This document shows positions 16,113 through 23,802 of a stretch of 64,000 nucleotides of DNA, piece after piece. Every line of letters starts with the position of its first letter. Position 1 is the stretch's first letter. Below the pieces are notes generated by a model that saw nothing but the letters and a program-made list of their open reading frames with translations, was not told the origin of the DNA and ran no database searches. The stretch comes from Candidatus Cybelea sp. (GTDB lineage: Bacteria > Vulcanimicrobiota > Vulcanimicrobiia > Vulcanimicrobiales > Vulcanimicrobiaceae). The stretch is from NCBI GenBank assembly GCA_036489315.1, contig DASXFZ010000010.1:124001-188000 (forward strand). Reading direction: 5' to 3'. The translations under genes and the position numbers were made by a program.

Positions 16113-17359
16113 CGCAGACCTTACGCGTAGACCCGAAGGTCGAGCGCATCATCGCGGATTTCCCGATTCTCGCGCGGCCGACGTCGCGCGGAAAACGGCT
16201 GGTCTACCTCGACTCGGCCGCCACCTCGCAGAAGCCGCGGGCCGTCATCCAAGCCCTCGTCGACTACTACGAGCAGTACAACGCGAACATTCATCGCGGC
16301 GTCTACGAGATCGCGGAGCGGGCGACCGAAGCCTACGAGCAAGCGCGAGTCAAAGTCGCGCGCTTCATCGGCGCTCGCACGCCCGAGGTCGTCTGGGTCC
16401 GCAACACGACCGAGGCGGTTAACCTCGTCAGCTACTCTTGGGCGACGCACAACGTCGGTAAGGGCGACGCGATTCTGCTCAGCGAGCTGGAGCACCATTC
16501 GGATCTCGTGCCGTGGCAGCTCCTCGCCGAGCGAAACGGCGCAGAGCTTCGTTTTATTCCCGTTGACGAACGCGGCATTCACGTGCTCGACGACCTCGAT
16601 CGGCTCCTCGACGGCTGCAAGCTCGTCGCCGTCTCGCACGTCAGCAACACGCTGGGCACGATCGCGCCGCTAGAGAAGATCGTTCCGCGGGCGCACGCCG
16701 CGGGCGCGCTCGTTCTCGTCGATGGCGCGCAGGGCGCGCCGCATTTGCCGCTCGACGTCAAAGCGCTCGACGTCGACTTCTACGCCTTTAGCGGGCACAA
16801 GATGCTCGCCCCAACCGGTATCGGCGCCCTCTACGCCAAACGCGAACTGCTCGAAGCGATGCCGCCCTTCCTCAGCGGCGGCGACATGATCCGGAAGGTC
16901 GAGTACGCGCACACCTCATTCGCCGAACCGCCGCGCAAATTCGAGGCCGGCACGAGCAACATTGCCGACGCCATCGCCTTCGGCGTCGCCGTCGAGTATC
17001 TCGAAGGCGTGACGATGGAGTGGGTGCGCGAGCACGAGAAGGGCCTGACGACCTACGCCCTGGCGCGTTTGAGCGAATACGAGGCGCGCGGCCTCGCAAT
17101 CTACGGCCCACGCGATCCGGAGAAGATCTCCGGTGCGATCTCCTTCAACTTCGGCGACGTGCACGCGCACGATCTGGCCTCGATCCTCGATACCGAAGGC
17201 GTCTGCATACGCGCCGGCCATCACTGCACGATGCCGCTCATGGAAAAGATGGGCTGGAGCGCAACGGCGCGCGCGTCGTTCTATCTCTACAACACCGAGG
17301 CGGATATCGACGTGCTCTGCGAAGGAATCGAAAAGGCTGCTGCGGTCTTTGGGCTGTAG
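16109..17359 (+). CDS. sufS: Cysteine desulfurase SufS
   Basis: 416 residues from GTG 16109, overlapping the sufD stop. PLP-dependent group II desulfurase: LDSAATSQKP near the N-terminus, the PLP Lys in FSGHKMLAPTG, ELEHHSD for the cofactor-stacking His, and the active-site Cys in RAGHHCTMP. It takes sulfur from L-cysteine as a persulfide and passes it to SufU, encoded next. Standard length for SufS. Confidence 0.94.
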   Translation: MTQTLRVDPKVERIIADFPILARPTSRGKRLVYLDSAATSQKPRAVIQALVDYYEQYNANIHRGVYEIAERATEAYEQARVKVARFIGARTPEVVWVRNTTEAVNLVSYSWATHNVGKGDAILLSELEHHSDLVPWQLLAERNGAELRFIPVDERGIHVLDDLDRLLDGCKLVAVSHVSNTLGTIAPLEKIVPRAHAAGALVLVDGAQGAPHLPLDVKALDVDFYAFSGHKMLAPTGIGALYAKRELLEAMPPFLSGGDMIRKVEYAHTSFAEPPRKFEAGTSNIADAIAFGVAVEYLEGVTMEWVREHEKGLTTYALARLSEYEARGLAIYGPRDPEKISGAISFNFGDVHAHDLASILDTEGVCIRAGHHCTMPLMEKMGWSATARASFYLYNTEADIDVLCEGIEKAAAVFGL

Positions 17360-17373
17360 AGCGGTTCTCTAGG

Positions 17374-17766
17374 TTGGACGACTTTTACCGCGACTACATT
17401 CTCGACCACTACCGCAGTCCGCGGAACTTCGGCAATTTCGAGAATCCCGACGTCGAGGCCGAGGATCTCAACCCGCTCTGCGGCGATCAGATCAAGATGG
17501 AACTGAAGGTCGACGACGGCGTGATTCGCGACGTCCGCTTTTCCGGAAAAGGATGCGCGATCAGCCAAGCCTCGGCGTCGATGCTGACCGAACAGGTGAA
17601 GGGCATGAAGCTCGCCGATGTAGCCAAGCTTTCCAAAGAGGCCGTCCTCGATAACGTCGGGATCGGTATCAGCCCGACACGCATGAAGTGCGCGATGCTC
17701 GGCCTGCGCGTGCTCAAGAGCGCGGCGATCGGGCGACTCGCCGACTGGCCCGACGAAATCACCTGA
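17374..17766 (+). CDS. sufU: Zinc-dependent sulfurtransferase SufU
   Basis: 130 residues from TTG 17374, which gives the family N-terminus LDDFYRDYILDHYRSPRN. The frame is open further upstream but only inside sufS. Zinc and acceptor residues are intact: Cys36 and Asp38 (LCGD), Cys61 (GKGCAIS) and Cys106 (TRMKCAML). The insert between the second and third Cys marks SufU rather than IscU. It accepts persulfide sulfur from SufS. The Shine-Dalgarno is weak, so coupling to sufS is likely. Confidence 0.9.
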   Translation: MDDFYRDYILDHYRSPRNFGNFENPDVEAEDLNPLCGDQIKMELKVDDGVIRDVRFSGKGCAISQASASMLTEQVKGMKLADVAKLSKEAVLDNVGIGISPTRMKCAMLGLRVLKSAAIGRLADWPDEIT

Positions 17767-17772
17767 CCCGGG

Positions 17773-18561
17773 CTACTGCGGTTTGATCCAGTAGTGCTCG
17801 GTAATCTGTAGGCCGCCGGGGCCCGGCGCCACCGTAAACGTTTCGAAGTATTCGCCGGCGCTGGTTTTGACGTCGGCCATCACTTTATAACCCCCGCCCG
17901 AGGGCTCAGATCGAACCGATTCGACCGTCGCGTTCGCAGCCATGAACGCTTCGCTCGGCGATCCCTGCGCGAGATACGATCCCGCCGTGCTTCGATCACC
18001 GCGCGCAAGAGCGCCGAGATACGAACGCACGACCGACGTCGCGCGGTCCTCATTTGTCGCCGCAGCGGCCGTCGCCGTTGGTGCCGGCGGCCGCGCCTGT
18101 GCGACCGGTGGAACCGGCGTGGGCGTTCGGCGTACGGGCGCCGCAACGGGCGCAGCGTGCGGCGTCGGCGTGGGTGCCGCGCTCGCCGCGGGTGCCGCAG
18201 ACTTCTTCGGAGCGGGCGCTGGGCGTTTCGTCGGGGCGGCGCTCGGCGTCGAGCTGGGCGTCGTGCTCGGTCTCTGCGTGGGTGCGGCGCTCGCTCTTTG
18301 CGTGGGCACGGCGCTCGGTGTACTGGTGGGTGAAATCGTCGGAGAGATCGCCGGCTGCGGCGTCAGTGTCGGAAGCGCGGTGGGCTCGATGGCGACCGTC
18401 CCCGATGCGCGCTGCGGTTTTTGCTTCGAACCGCCGAAGAAATGCGCGAGGACGCCGCCCAACAAGAGCCCGGCCAGAACGACGACGATAACCAGTGGGA
18501 AGAGCGGCAGCCCTCCACGCGGCTCGTCGTCCGTGCGACGCCGCCGGGGGGGTTCCCTCAC
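17773..18561 (-). CDS. Single-pass membrane protein with long Pro/Thr/Ala stalk and C-terminal globular domain
   Basis: 262 residues from GTG 18561. A basic N-terminus, one transmembrane helix (about 20-42: LVIVVVLAGLLLGGVLAHF), a stalk of about 120 residues built from TPSAAPT-like units, then an 85-residue domain (ATSVVRSYLGALARGDRSTAGSYLAQG and on) that looks like an NTF2/lumazine-binding-type cone fold. The stalk suggests spanning of the wall or periplasm. Function unknown. One base overlaps the upstream gene's stop (TAGTG). Confidence 0.65.
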   Translation of the reverse strand: MREPPRRRRTDDEPRGGLPLFPLVIVVVLAGLLLGGVLAHFFGGSKQKPQRASGTVAIEPTALPTLTPQPAISPTISPTSTPSAVPTQRASAAPTQRPSTTPSSTPSAAPTKRPAPAPKKSAAPAASAAPTPTPHAAPVAAPVRRTPTPVPPVAQARPPAPTATAAAATNEDRATSVVRSYLGALARGDRSTAGSYLAQGSPSEAFMAANATVESVRSEPSGGGYKVMADVKTSAGEYFETFTVAPGPGGLQITEHYWIKPQ

Positions 18562-18953
18562 TATGTTGTTGCGAGCCGCTCTGCCAATGCGTCTCGTAGC
18601 GAGGCGGGCAAAGCGGTAATAAGCTCGGGTCTCTGCTCGACGAACAGCGCGGTAGCTTCCTTGAGCAGGTCGGGGTTCCCGCGCGCGTATGCAAGAAGGG
18701 CATCGACCGCGCCGTTCTCGCGTTGCGCGATGCTCTCGAGGGTCGTACCGGCGCCCTCGGCGGCGTCTTCAGAGGACTCGCCGCGCTCGCGGAACGCGTT
18801 GAAGACCGCTTCGATCAGCGCCTGATACGCATCTCGCGGCATCGCCGAAAGCTCGCGCGCATATAACACGGCGAGATCCGCCTCGTCCATCTTTGCGAGA
18901 AGCTTCTCGACTGCGCCGACGAGCATGTCGGCCGGCACGTTCCCGAAGGACAT
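18561..18953 (-). CDS. Small all-helical protein of unknown function
   Basis: 130 residues, no signal peptide and no membrane helix. Predicted to be a bundle of amphipathic helices rich in Ala, Glu and Leu (VEKLLAKMDEADLAVLYARELSAM and similar). I do not recognise the family. It directly precedes and touches the stalk protein gene, so the two are probably one operon. Codon use is like the neighbours. Confidence 0.6.
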   Translation of the reverse strand: MSFGNVPADMLVGAVEKLLAKMDEADLAVLYARELSAMPRDAYQALIEAVFNAFRERGESSEDAAEGAGTTLESIAQRENGAVDALLAYARGNPDLLKEATALFVEQRPELITALPASLRDALAERLATT

Positions 18954-19013
18954 CGGCCGATTGATTTATCCTCGACAGCAGGCAGCTCCTCGATGCGGAA
19001 GAAATTGCGCCCC

Positions 19014-19331
19014 ATGATCCGAGTGAAGGTGCCGCTCGATCTTCATGCCGTCGCCCTCGGCGGCTCGGGTGCCTTCGCGCTTGCCACGCCGCTGCGCGTT
19101 CGCGACCTGCTGGGGTTTGCGGTCCGGGAGGCGATCGGAAAACGAGCGCCACGCGACAAGTTCTCGCGCAGCGTCGGGCGGACGCTCGCGGGTCTCGCGT
19201 CGGGAGATTTCACGATCGACGTTAACGGGCGAAGCTATACCGACGCCGATACCGTCGTCGTTTGTGAGGGCACGGCAGACGTCCGCTTCTTCCTCAGCAC
19301 CCGGCGGAGGGTAGCGAAGAACCGCACCTAA
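19014..19331 (+). CDS. Small hypothetical protein
   Basis: 105 residues from ATG 19014; an ATG at 18993 in the same frame would add seven residues. Third codon positions are strongly G/C, supporting coding. A basic region (AIGKRAPRDKFSRSVGRTLAGLA) lies between two beta-prone parts (MIRVKVPLDL; DFTIDVNGRSYTDADTVVV). No family recognised. It is divergent from the gene at 18953. Confidence 0.5.
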   Translation: MIRVKVPLDLHAVALGGSGAFALATPLRVRDLLGFAVREAIGKRAPRDKFSRSVGRTLAGLASGDFTIDVNGRSYTDADTVVVCEGTADVRFFLSTRRRVAKNRT

Positions 19332-19417
19332 TGGCCACGAGCAACCGCAAGACCTCCTCTTGCGGCGGGTGATACTGTAAGTAGGAACAAGTCTTCTCGG
19401 CAGAAACGGAGTTCCCA

Positions 19418-20158
19418 ATCAAACTCGGCCTCCTCCTCGTTACCGCGCTCTTGCCGGTGACTCCATCTGCTTATGCAGATTTTCAGTACGATCTGCAGGG
19501 GCAAGATCTCTATCAGGTTCAGGCGGCGTCGACGGGCTCGCGGGTTTCGTACGACGGCACGGAGCTCTTGTCGGTGCGCCGGGATGGGGAAGCCACGCGC
19601 TTCGAGGCACGCGCCCGCTACGTTCGCGATAGCCCCGACGGTCGCACCGACGGCAATGCGAAGTTCGTCGCCGACATGATGCCGAACGGCGCGTTCGAGG
19701 ATCGCGTCGACGACGACCCCGACTTTTTGACGATCCTCAATCAACCGTTTGCCGTGCAGCTCGACGCGGCAACGCTGCGAGATCTGCAAGATCTGCGCGG
19801 TTCCGTTCCGTTCGCCGCCAACTCTCCGCTGGGCGGCGGCTCGGTATTACGAGGTTTCCTGCGCCCCGGAACCGACGGACCGATCGCGGGCCACCCCACG
19901 GTCGCGGTCCGTTTTCAAGCGCAAGGTCCGATGAACGGTGGGCTGCCCGGGCACGGCGGCGCCATCACCGGGACGATGCGGATGGACGGAACCGCCTACT
20001 ATTCTCTCGAGAACGCGATGCTGCTCGCGCTGCGCGCGACGCTGACTATCCAGGCGCGTCTGCACGACAGCAAGCCCGCTGTTTACGTGCCGGTACGCAT
20101 CACCTACGTGCGTTCGATTCGCGCGTCGGGTACGCCCGTCGTCAAAACGCCCCGATAA
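19418..20158 (+). CDS. Secreted protein of unknown function with an apparent ATC start
   Basis: 246 residues if translated from ATC 19418. The frame is closed by a TAG at 19382 and contains no ATG, GTG or TTG before TTG 19451. Starting at 19451 would destroy the signal peptide, whereas starting at ATC gives IKLGLLLVTALLPVTPSAYA, a textbook signal sequence, and GGAG lies six bases upstream (19408-19411). The mature part is beta-rich with no recognised domain. Alternatives are a sequencing error (ATG to ATC) or a true rare start. It converges with the next gene, overlapping by 17 bases. Confidence 0.6.
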   Translation: MKLGLLLVTALLPVTPSAYADFQYDLQGQDLYQVQAASTGSRVSYDGTELLSVRRDGEATRFEARARYVRDSPDGRTDGNAKFVADMMPNGAFEDRVDDDPDFLTILNQPFAVQLDAATLRDLQDLRGSVPFAANSPLGGGSVLRGFLRPGTDGPIAGHPTVAVRFQAQGPMNGGLPGHGGAITGTMRMDGTAYYSLENAMLLALRATLTIQARLHDSKPAVYVPVRITYVRSIRASGTPVVKTPR

Positions 20159-20534
20159 GCTCGACCTGCAGCGGGTGGCGGAAGGGCTCTTCCCGCAGTT
20201 CGGTCAGCGGGGTAAAGGCCAAATGGTTTTGATGGCAGTCGATGAGCATCTCGATCCCACGCTTCACGCAGCCGGTCTCTTCGACGTACTTTGCCAGCTT
20301 TTTCTTGAAGTAGGCGCGCGGGTCGTGTAGGACTTTCGCGTAGTACGGGTCGTCGGTCAAGCTTTGCGGATCGACGCCCTCTTTGGGGACGAGCCAGACG
20401 AACGACGGGTCCTCGCCCTGACGGTAACCGATGAGCACGAGCGGTATCGCTCTCGCCGAACGGAGGTTCGGCACGAAGCTGCAGATGGTATATGCGTCCA
20501 ACGAGATGTCCGTCGGTTCGATGGCCTGCTGCAT
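20142..20534 (-). CDS. Conserved-looking cytoplasmic protein of unknown function
   Basis: 130 residues from ATG 20534, preceded by GAAAGG; an in-frame TTG at 20570 is less likely because it lies against the terminator hairpin. No signal or membrane segment. Sequence is balanced alpha/beta (PLVLIGYRQGEDPSFVWLVPKEG; AYFKKKLAKYVEETGCVKRGIEML). I do not recognise the family. A strong intrinsic terminator sits in its 5' leader, so expression may be controlled by attenuation. Confidence 0.6.
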   Translation of the reverse strand: MQQAIEPTDISLDAYTICSFVPNLRSARAIPLVLIGYRQGEDPSFVWLVPKEGVDPQSLTDDPYYAKVLHDPRAYFKKKLAKYVEETGCVKRGIEMLIDCHQNHLAFTPLTELREEPFRHPLQVELIGAF

Positions 20535-20570
20535 GAGAATACCTTTCGCCGGTGGCTGCGGCACAAACAA

Positions 20571-20604
20571 AAAACCGCTTCGTCTCTCCTCGAGCGAAGC
20601 GGTC
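20571..20604 (-). terminator. Intrinsic terminator in the 5' leader of the 20142-20534 gene
   Basis: On the minus strand ACCGCTTCG pairs with CGAAGCGGT around a 12-base loop, followed at once by TTTTTTGTTTG. It is co-directional with, and only about 40 bases upstream of, the start at 20534. No other minus-strand gene lies upstream, so it either ends a small RNA or acts as an attenuator. Confidence 0.75.
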
Positions 20605-20733
20605 TTGCTATCAACGTCGGGCGGTCGGCCCGAGCAAACGCGGCATCACCCATCCTTGTCGGAAAGCACCCGAATTCCCCCCGGCCTGCGAGCTCGCCCG
20701 AGCGGCCGCTTTGAGGAGTTTTCGGGGCGCATG
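20605..20733 (-). promoter_or_regulatory. GC-rich, structure-prone leader or small-RNA region
   Basis: No ORF with coding character. On the minus strand it holds several potential stems (GCTCGGGCGAGC; CGG ... CCG around GTGCTTT) before the terminator at 20571-20604. It does not match the conserved cores of TPP, cobalamin, SAM-I, glycine, c-di-GMP-I or fluoride riboswitches that I can recall. Confidence 0.35.
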
Positions 20734-20761
20734 TGAAACCACCGGGCCTAGGTGTGGTGTC
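20734..20761 (+). promoter_or_regulatory. Candidate ECF-type promoter for the sigma factor operon
   Basis: TGAAAC (20734-20739) followed after 18 bases by TGTC (20758-20761) resembles ECF promoters (for example sigma-W TGAAAC...CGTA). Placed here it would allow autoregulation and start transcription near 20768, upstream of the GTG start at 20807. Spacing is slightly long; inference. Confidence 0.35.
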
Positions 20762-20806
20762 GGGCAAGGTATGAGCGCGCTCGCACCACTCCTTGCAGGA
20801 GTATAC

Positions 20807-21439
20807 GTGCCATCAGTGATTCCGTCGGGCCGAACCTCGGCCGTGCAGGCGGCGGGCGACTCGGCTCCCAGCGTCCAGAACTTCGAACGGATCGTCGATG
20901 ATTACCAGCGCCGTCTCTATGGATTTGCGCTGCGCATGACCGGCAACCGGGAAGACGCCGAGGAGATCGTCCAGGACGCCTTCGTGCGCGCCTATCGCGC
21001 GCTCGGCAAGATGTCCTCGGAGCAACGCGCAGACCTGCGCCTGCAGCCGTGGCTCTATACGATCACGCTCAACGTAACCCGCAACCGGCTGCGCAGCAAG
21101 CGCCCGTCCAACGTCGCACTCGACGCGCTAGCCGACCCCGATGCGCTCCTGCGCGAGTCAAACGAAGGGCCGCCGCAACCCGAAGCGATCGTCGAGCAGA
21201 ATACCGAGATCGCGCTGGTCGAGCGTGCCCTTCTCCAGCTGCCGATGCACCTGCGTGCCGCGGCCACCCTGCGCTTTATCGAAGGGCGCAGCCACCCCGA
21301 GATCGCCGAGATCCTCAATCAGCCGATCGGAACCGTAAAGTCGCACGTTCACCGCGCCGTGCGAATCTTACGCCGCATACTCGGCCCGCAAATCGGAAGA
21401 TTCGCCCCCGAAGGAGTTCCAGTACATGCGTTGTCGTGA
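20807..21439 (+). CDS. ECF sigma factor (sigma-70 family)
   Basis: 210 residues from GTG 20807, favoured because CAGGAG ends five bases upstream; an ATG at 20771 in frame would add 12 residues but has AAGG too close. Region 2 (YGFALRMTGNREDAEEIVQDAFVRAYRAL split across two helices, DAEEIVQDAF being the key motif) and region 4 (PEIAEILNQPIGTVKSHVHRAVRIL) are both complete; region 3 is absent, so this is an ECF type. It overlaps the following anti-sigma/alkyltransferase gene by 14 bases, so the pair should be translated in fixed ratio. That partner is expected to hold the sigma factor inactive until it is modified. Confidence 0.88.
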   Translation: MPSVIPSGRTSAVQAAGDSAPSVQNFERIVDDYQRRLYGFALRMTGNREDAEEIVQDAFVRAYRALGKMSSEQRADLRLQPWLYTITLNVTRNRLRSKRPSNVALDALADPDALLRESNEGPPQPEAIVEQNTEIALVERALLQLPMHLRAAATLRFIEGRSHPEIAEILNQPIGTVKSHVHRAVRILRRILGPQIGRFAPEGVPVHALS

Positions 21440-22157
21440 CGTTGATGCGTTATGGGACGAGCTGCGCGGCGAGTGCCGAGCCTCGTTAAAAGAGACCGTC
21501 CATACACATCTGAGCGCCTGCCCCTCCTGTCAGGCCGTCTACGAACAATACGCCGGTGTCGCCTACTGCCTCTCCTGCCTGCCGCAGCCCGAGCCTTCGT
21601 GCGATCTCGCCAAGAAGGTCATCACGCACATTGCCGCGCTCAAGGGTAAACTCTCGGCCCCGATCGTGCTGGCCGTAGTTTCCACACCTTTGGGCCGGCT
21701 CTACGTCGGATTCAAGGCCGAGCGGATTGCCTACGTCAGCCTCGATACCGGCGATCCGCCGGAGGAAATTGCGGCGCGCGCCGAGCGCCGGCTGCGCCGG
21801 AGCATTGTTTCCGGAGACGCGCCCGGCTGGCTCGTTCGGGCAATCGAGCGATTCTTCAGCACCTGGCAGGTCGACGATGCCATCATGGACTTGAGCGATC
21901 TCACCCCGTTCGAGCAGGACGCGCTCCGCGCGGCGGCCAGCATTCCGCCCGGTGAAGTCCGCTCGTACGCCTGGGTTGCGACGCAGATCGGCCGACCAAG
22001 GGCCGCACGTGCCGTTGGACGGGTGATGGCACGCAATCCAATGCCCCTTCTCTTTCCCTGCCACCGCGTCGTCGACTCCTCAGGCGATCTGCACGACTAC
22101 TATTACGGCCTCGAGATGAAAGCCCGACTACTGCAGATGGAGGGCTACCGCGGCTAG
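21426..22157 (+). CDS. Anti-sigma zinc-finger domain fused to O6-alkylguanine-DNA alkyltransferase
   Basis: 243 residues from ATG 21426, with AAGGAG nine bases upstream. Residues 1-60 are a zf-HC2-type anti-sigma domain: Cys3, then His28-x3-Cys32-x2-Cys35 (HLSACPSC), plus Cys48/Cys51. Residues 80-243 are a complete Ogt/MGMT: an N-terminal beta region (STPLGRLYVGF), the recognition helix with arginine finger PRAARAVGRVMARNP (191-205), the acceptor motif PCHRVV (Cys212) and the closing GLEMKARLLQMEG with the conserved Glu. There is no membrane helix. Following the logic of Ada, transfer of an alkyl group to Cys212 may relieve inhibition of the sigma factor encoded immediately upstream. The domains are clear; the mechanism is inference. 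Confidence 0.9.
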   Translation: MRCRDVDALWDELRGECRASLKETVHTHLSACPSCQAVYEQYAGVAYCLSCLPQPEPSCDLAKKVITHIAALKGKLSAPIVLAVVSTPLGRLYVGFKAERIAYVSLDTGDPPEEIAARAERRLRRSIVSGDAPGWLVRAIERFFSTWQVDDAIMDLSDLTPFEQDALRAAASIPPGEVRSYAWVATQIGRPRAARAVGRVMARNPMPLLFPCHRVVDSSGDLHDYYYGLEMKARLLQMEGYRG

Positions 22158-22203
22158 AAGCCAACCTTAACGAAGGTGGCGATTCGCGTCCTATTTTCCG
22201 TCC

Positions 22204-22234
22204 AGCCGCGGCTCATTTCGGGCCGCGCTGTTTT
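22204..22234 (+). terminator. Probable terminator after the sigma/anti-sigma operon
   Basis: CGCGGC (22207-22212) pairs with GCCGCG (22222-22227), extended by AG/CT, and is followed by GTTTTG. It closes the operon ending at 22157 and sits only seven bases before the PHP gene ATG at 22241. Confidence 0.45.
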
Positions 22235-22240
22235 GATCTG

Positions 22241-23776
22241 ATGGCCGATCCTCGAGTATCCGCCATCCCGGACGTGCACGGCCATGCCAAGGGCGAGCAC
22301 CGGCCGTTCACCGAGGAGCGCCCGATCGCATATTCGGCTCGGATGCTCTTCCTCTGGTTCTATCATGCTTGCCGGCGAATGTCGCCGCGCTTTCTGATGG
22401 TCGCCGATCACGCCAACTACCTCACGTTTGAGGACCCGGGGGCGGTTGCGACGGTCAGGCGCGCGCTCAAGCTCGCGCATGCCGGCGACCTGCTCGGGGC
22501 CGCCGAGACCGCCGGCGTCGAGATCTCGCACGCGGCGCTGGTCTCGGAGGGACTGCGGCGCGGCATGCGTTTTGCCATCGGCGCTGAGATCGACAACGAC
22601 CCGCGAGCACGCCCCGATGCTCAGAACATCGTCGATGCCCTGCGTCCGGACGGCATCATCCGTTCCGTGCACTTCGTTCCGATCCAGCATCCCGAGAAGG
22701 GGGCCGACTGGTCCTGGCCGTTCGACAGCCCCGAGTTCAGCGCGCTTCACGATCTGATTCCCCCCGAACGGCTGTGGGAGCTCTATACCGCCCGGCTCTT
22801 CGACGATATCGAGAAGCTGCCGACGCACATCGTCGGCCACTTCTACGTTCCGGCGGTTTACGGGCGCTGGCCGAATCAGAAGCTGCTCGAGCAGTACGAA
22901 GACCGGCTTCTCGACCTCTGTCACGCGCGGGGACTCGCCGTCGAGATCAACACGAGGTTCCTCTACCGCGATCATCCCGAGGAGCGCAAGCAAAAGTACC
23001 TGGAAGCCAACTCGCGCCTCGCCCGCAAGGCGAAGGCCCGAGGCGTCGGGATCGCGGTTGGCTCCGACGCGCACAGTCCGAAGGATCAAGGCAATGGGTT
23101 CGACGTGATCCTCCGATTGCTCGACGACGCGCACATCAACGAACTCGTCTTCCCAGTCGGCGGACGTCTGGCTCGCGTCGCCTTGCGCGCCACCCGCGAA
23201 CACCTCGAAGCCCAAGCGCAGGCGCGCCGCCAGCCGGCAGCGCCGGGAAGCAGTATCAGCGGATATAGCCGCGCCGAGTTGGGCCTGCCCGAAGAGAGCG
23301 AAAGCGTCGCCGGCTCGCGGTCGTCTCGCCGAGAAGGCGGCCCAAAGAAGCGCTCGGCTCCCGCCACGACGAGCACCTCGCGCCGAACCGTCGATTCGAC
23401 TTCTTCTGCTACGAAAGCGAAGGCGGCCCGCTTGGAAAAACTGGCCCCGGAACCGAAGAAAAAGGTCGCAAAGCAGCCCCCGCGACCGCCGGCGGCGCCT
23501 GCAAACCGAAAGAAAACGCCGGTGAAACCGCCGCCGCGAAGCAGCGCGAAGAAGTCGCCGGCCCCGCCGGTTAAGCCAAAGAAAGCGGTGCCCCGGAAGA
23601 GCCCGGTTCGCAAGGCGCCCAGCAAAAAAGCCGAGACGTCGAGCAAGAAAACCATTCGTAAGAAAACCGCGGTGAAGAAAGCCGTTCCGCGGCGACCGGT
23701 CAACAAGTTGAAGCGGCCGGCCGGAGCCGTCAAAAAGACCGCTAAGAAGAAAAAGACTGCGGCCAAGCGCCGCTAG
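22241..23776 (+). CDS. PHP-domain metal-dependent phosphoesterase with histone H1-like Lys/Pro/Ala tail
   Basis: 511 residues. Residues 1-320 form a PHP domain: DVHGHAKGEH at the start, ADHANY, GAEID and GSDAHSP provide the metal-binding His/Asp/Glu residues, as in histidinol phosphatase, PolX and YciV families. Residues from about 360 to the end are a disordered tail rich in KKS, PKKA, KKT and RKKT units, like histone H1 or bacterial HU-PAAKK tails, and should bind DNA or RNA. The combination suggests a nucleic-acid-directed phosphatase or nuclease. No Shine-Dalgarno before ATG 22241. Confidence 0.8.
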   Translation: MADPRVSAIPDVHGHAKGEHRPFTEERPIAYSARMLFLWFYHACRRMSPRFLMVADHANYLTFEDPGAVATVRRALKLAHAGDLLGAAETAGVEISHAALVSEGLRRGMRFAIGAEIDNDPRARPDAQNIVDALRPDGIIRSVHFVPIQHPEKGADWSWPFDSPEFSALHDLIPPERLWELYTARLFDDIEKLPTHIVGHFYVPAVYGRWPNQKLLEQYEDRLLDLCHARGLAVEINTRFLYRDHPEERKQKYLEANSRLARKAKARGVGIAVGSDAHSPKDQGNGFDVILRLLDDAHINELVFPVGGRLARVALRATREHLEAQAQARRQPAAPGSSISGYSRAELGLPEESESVAGSRSSRREGGPKKRSAPATTSTSRRTVDSTSSATKAKAARLEKLAPEPKKKVAKQPPRPPAAPANRKKTPVKPPPRSSAKKSPAPPVKPKKAVPRKSPVRKAPSKKAETSSKKTIRKKTAVKKAVPRRPVNKLKRPAGAVKKTAKKKKTAAKRR

Positions 23777-23802
23777 CAGCCAAATCGATAGGGGACAAGC
23801 AA

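Noticed and set aside
20605-20733. T-box-like GGGTGATGCCGCG on the minus strand
   Set aside because: It resembles the T-box core only loosely and lacks the stem I and specifier features; left as unassigned leader.
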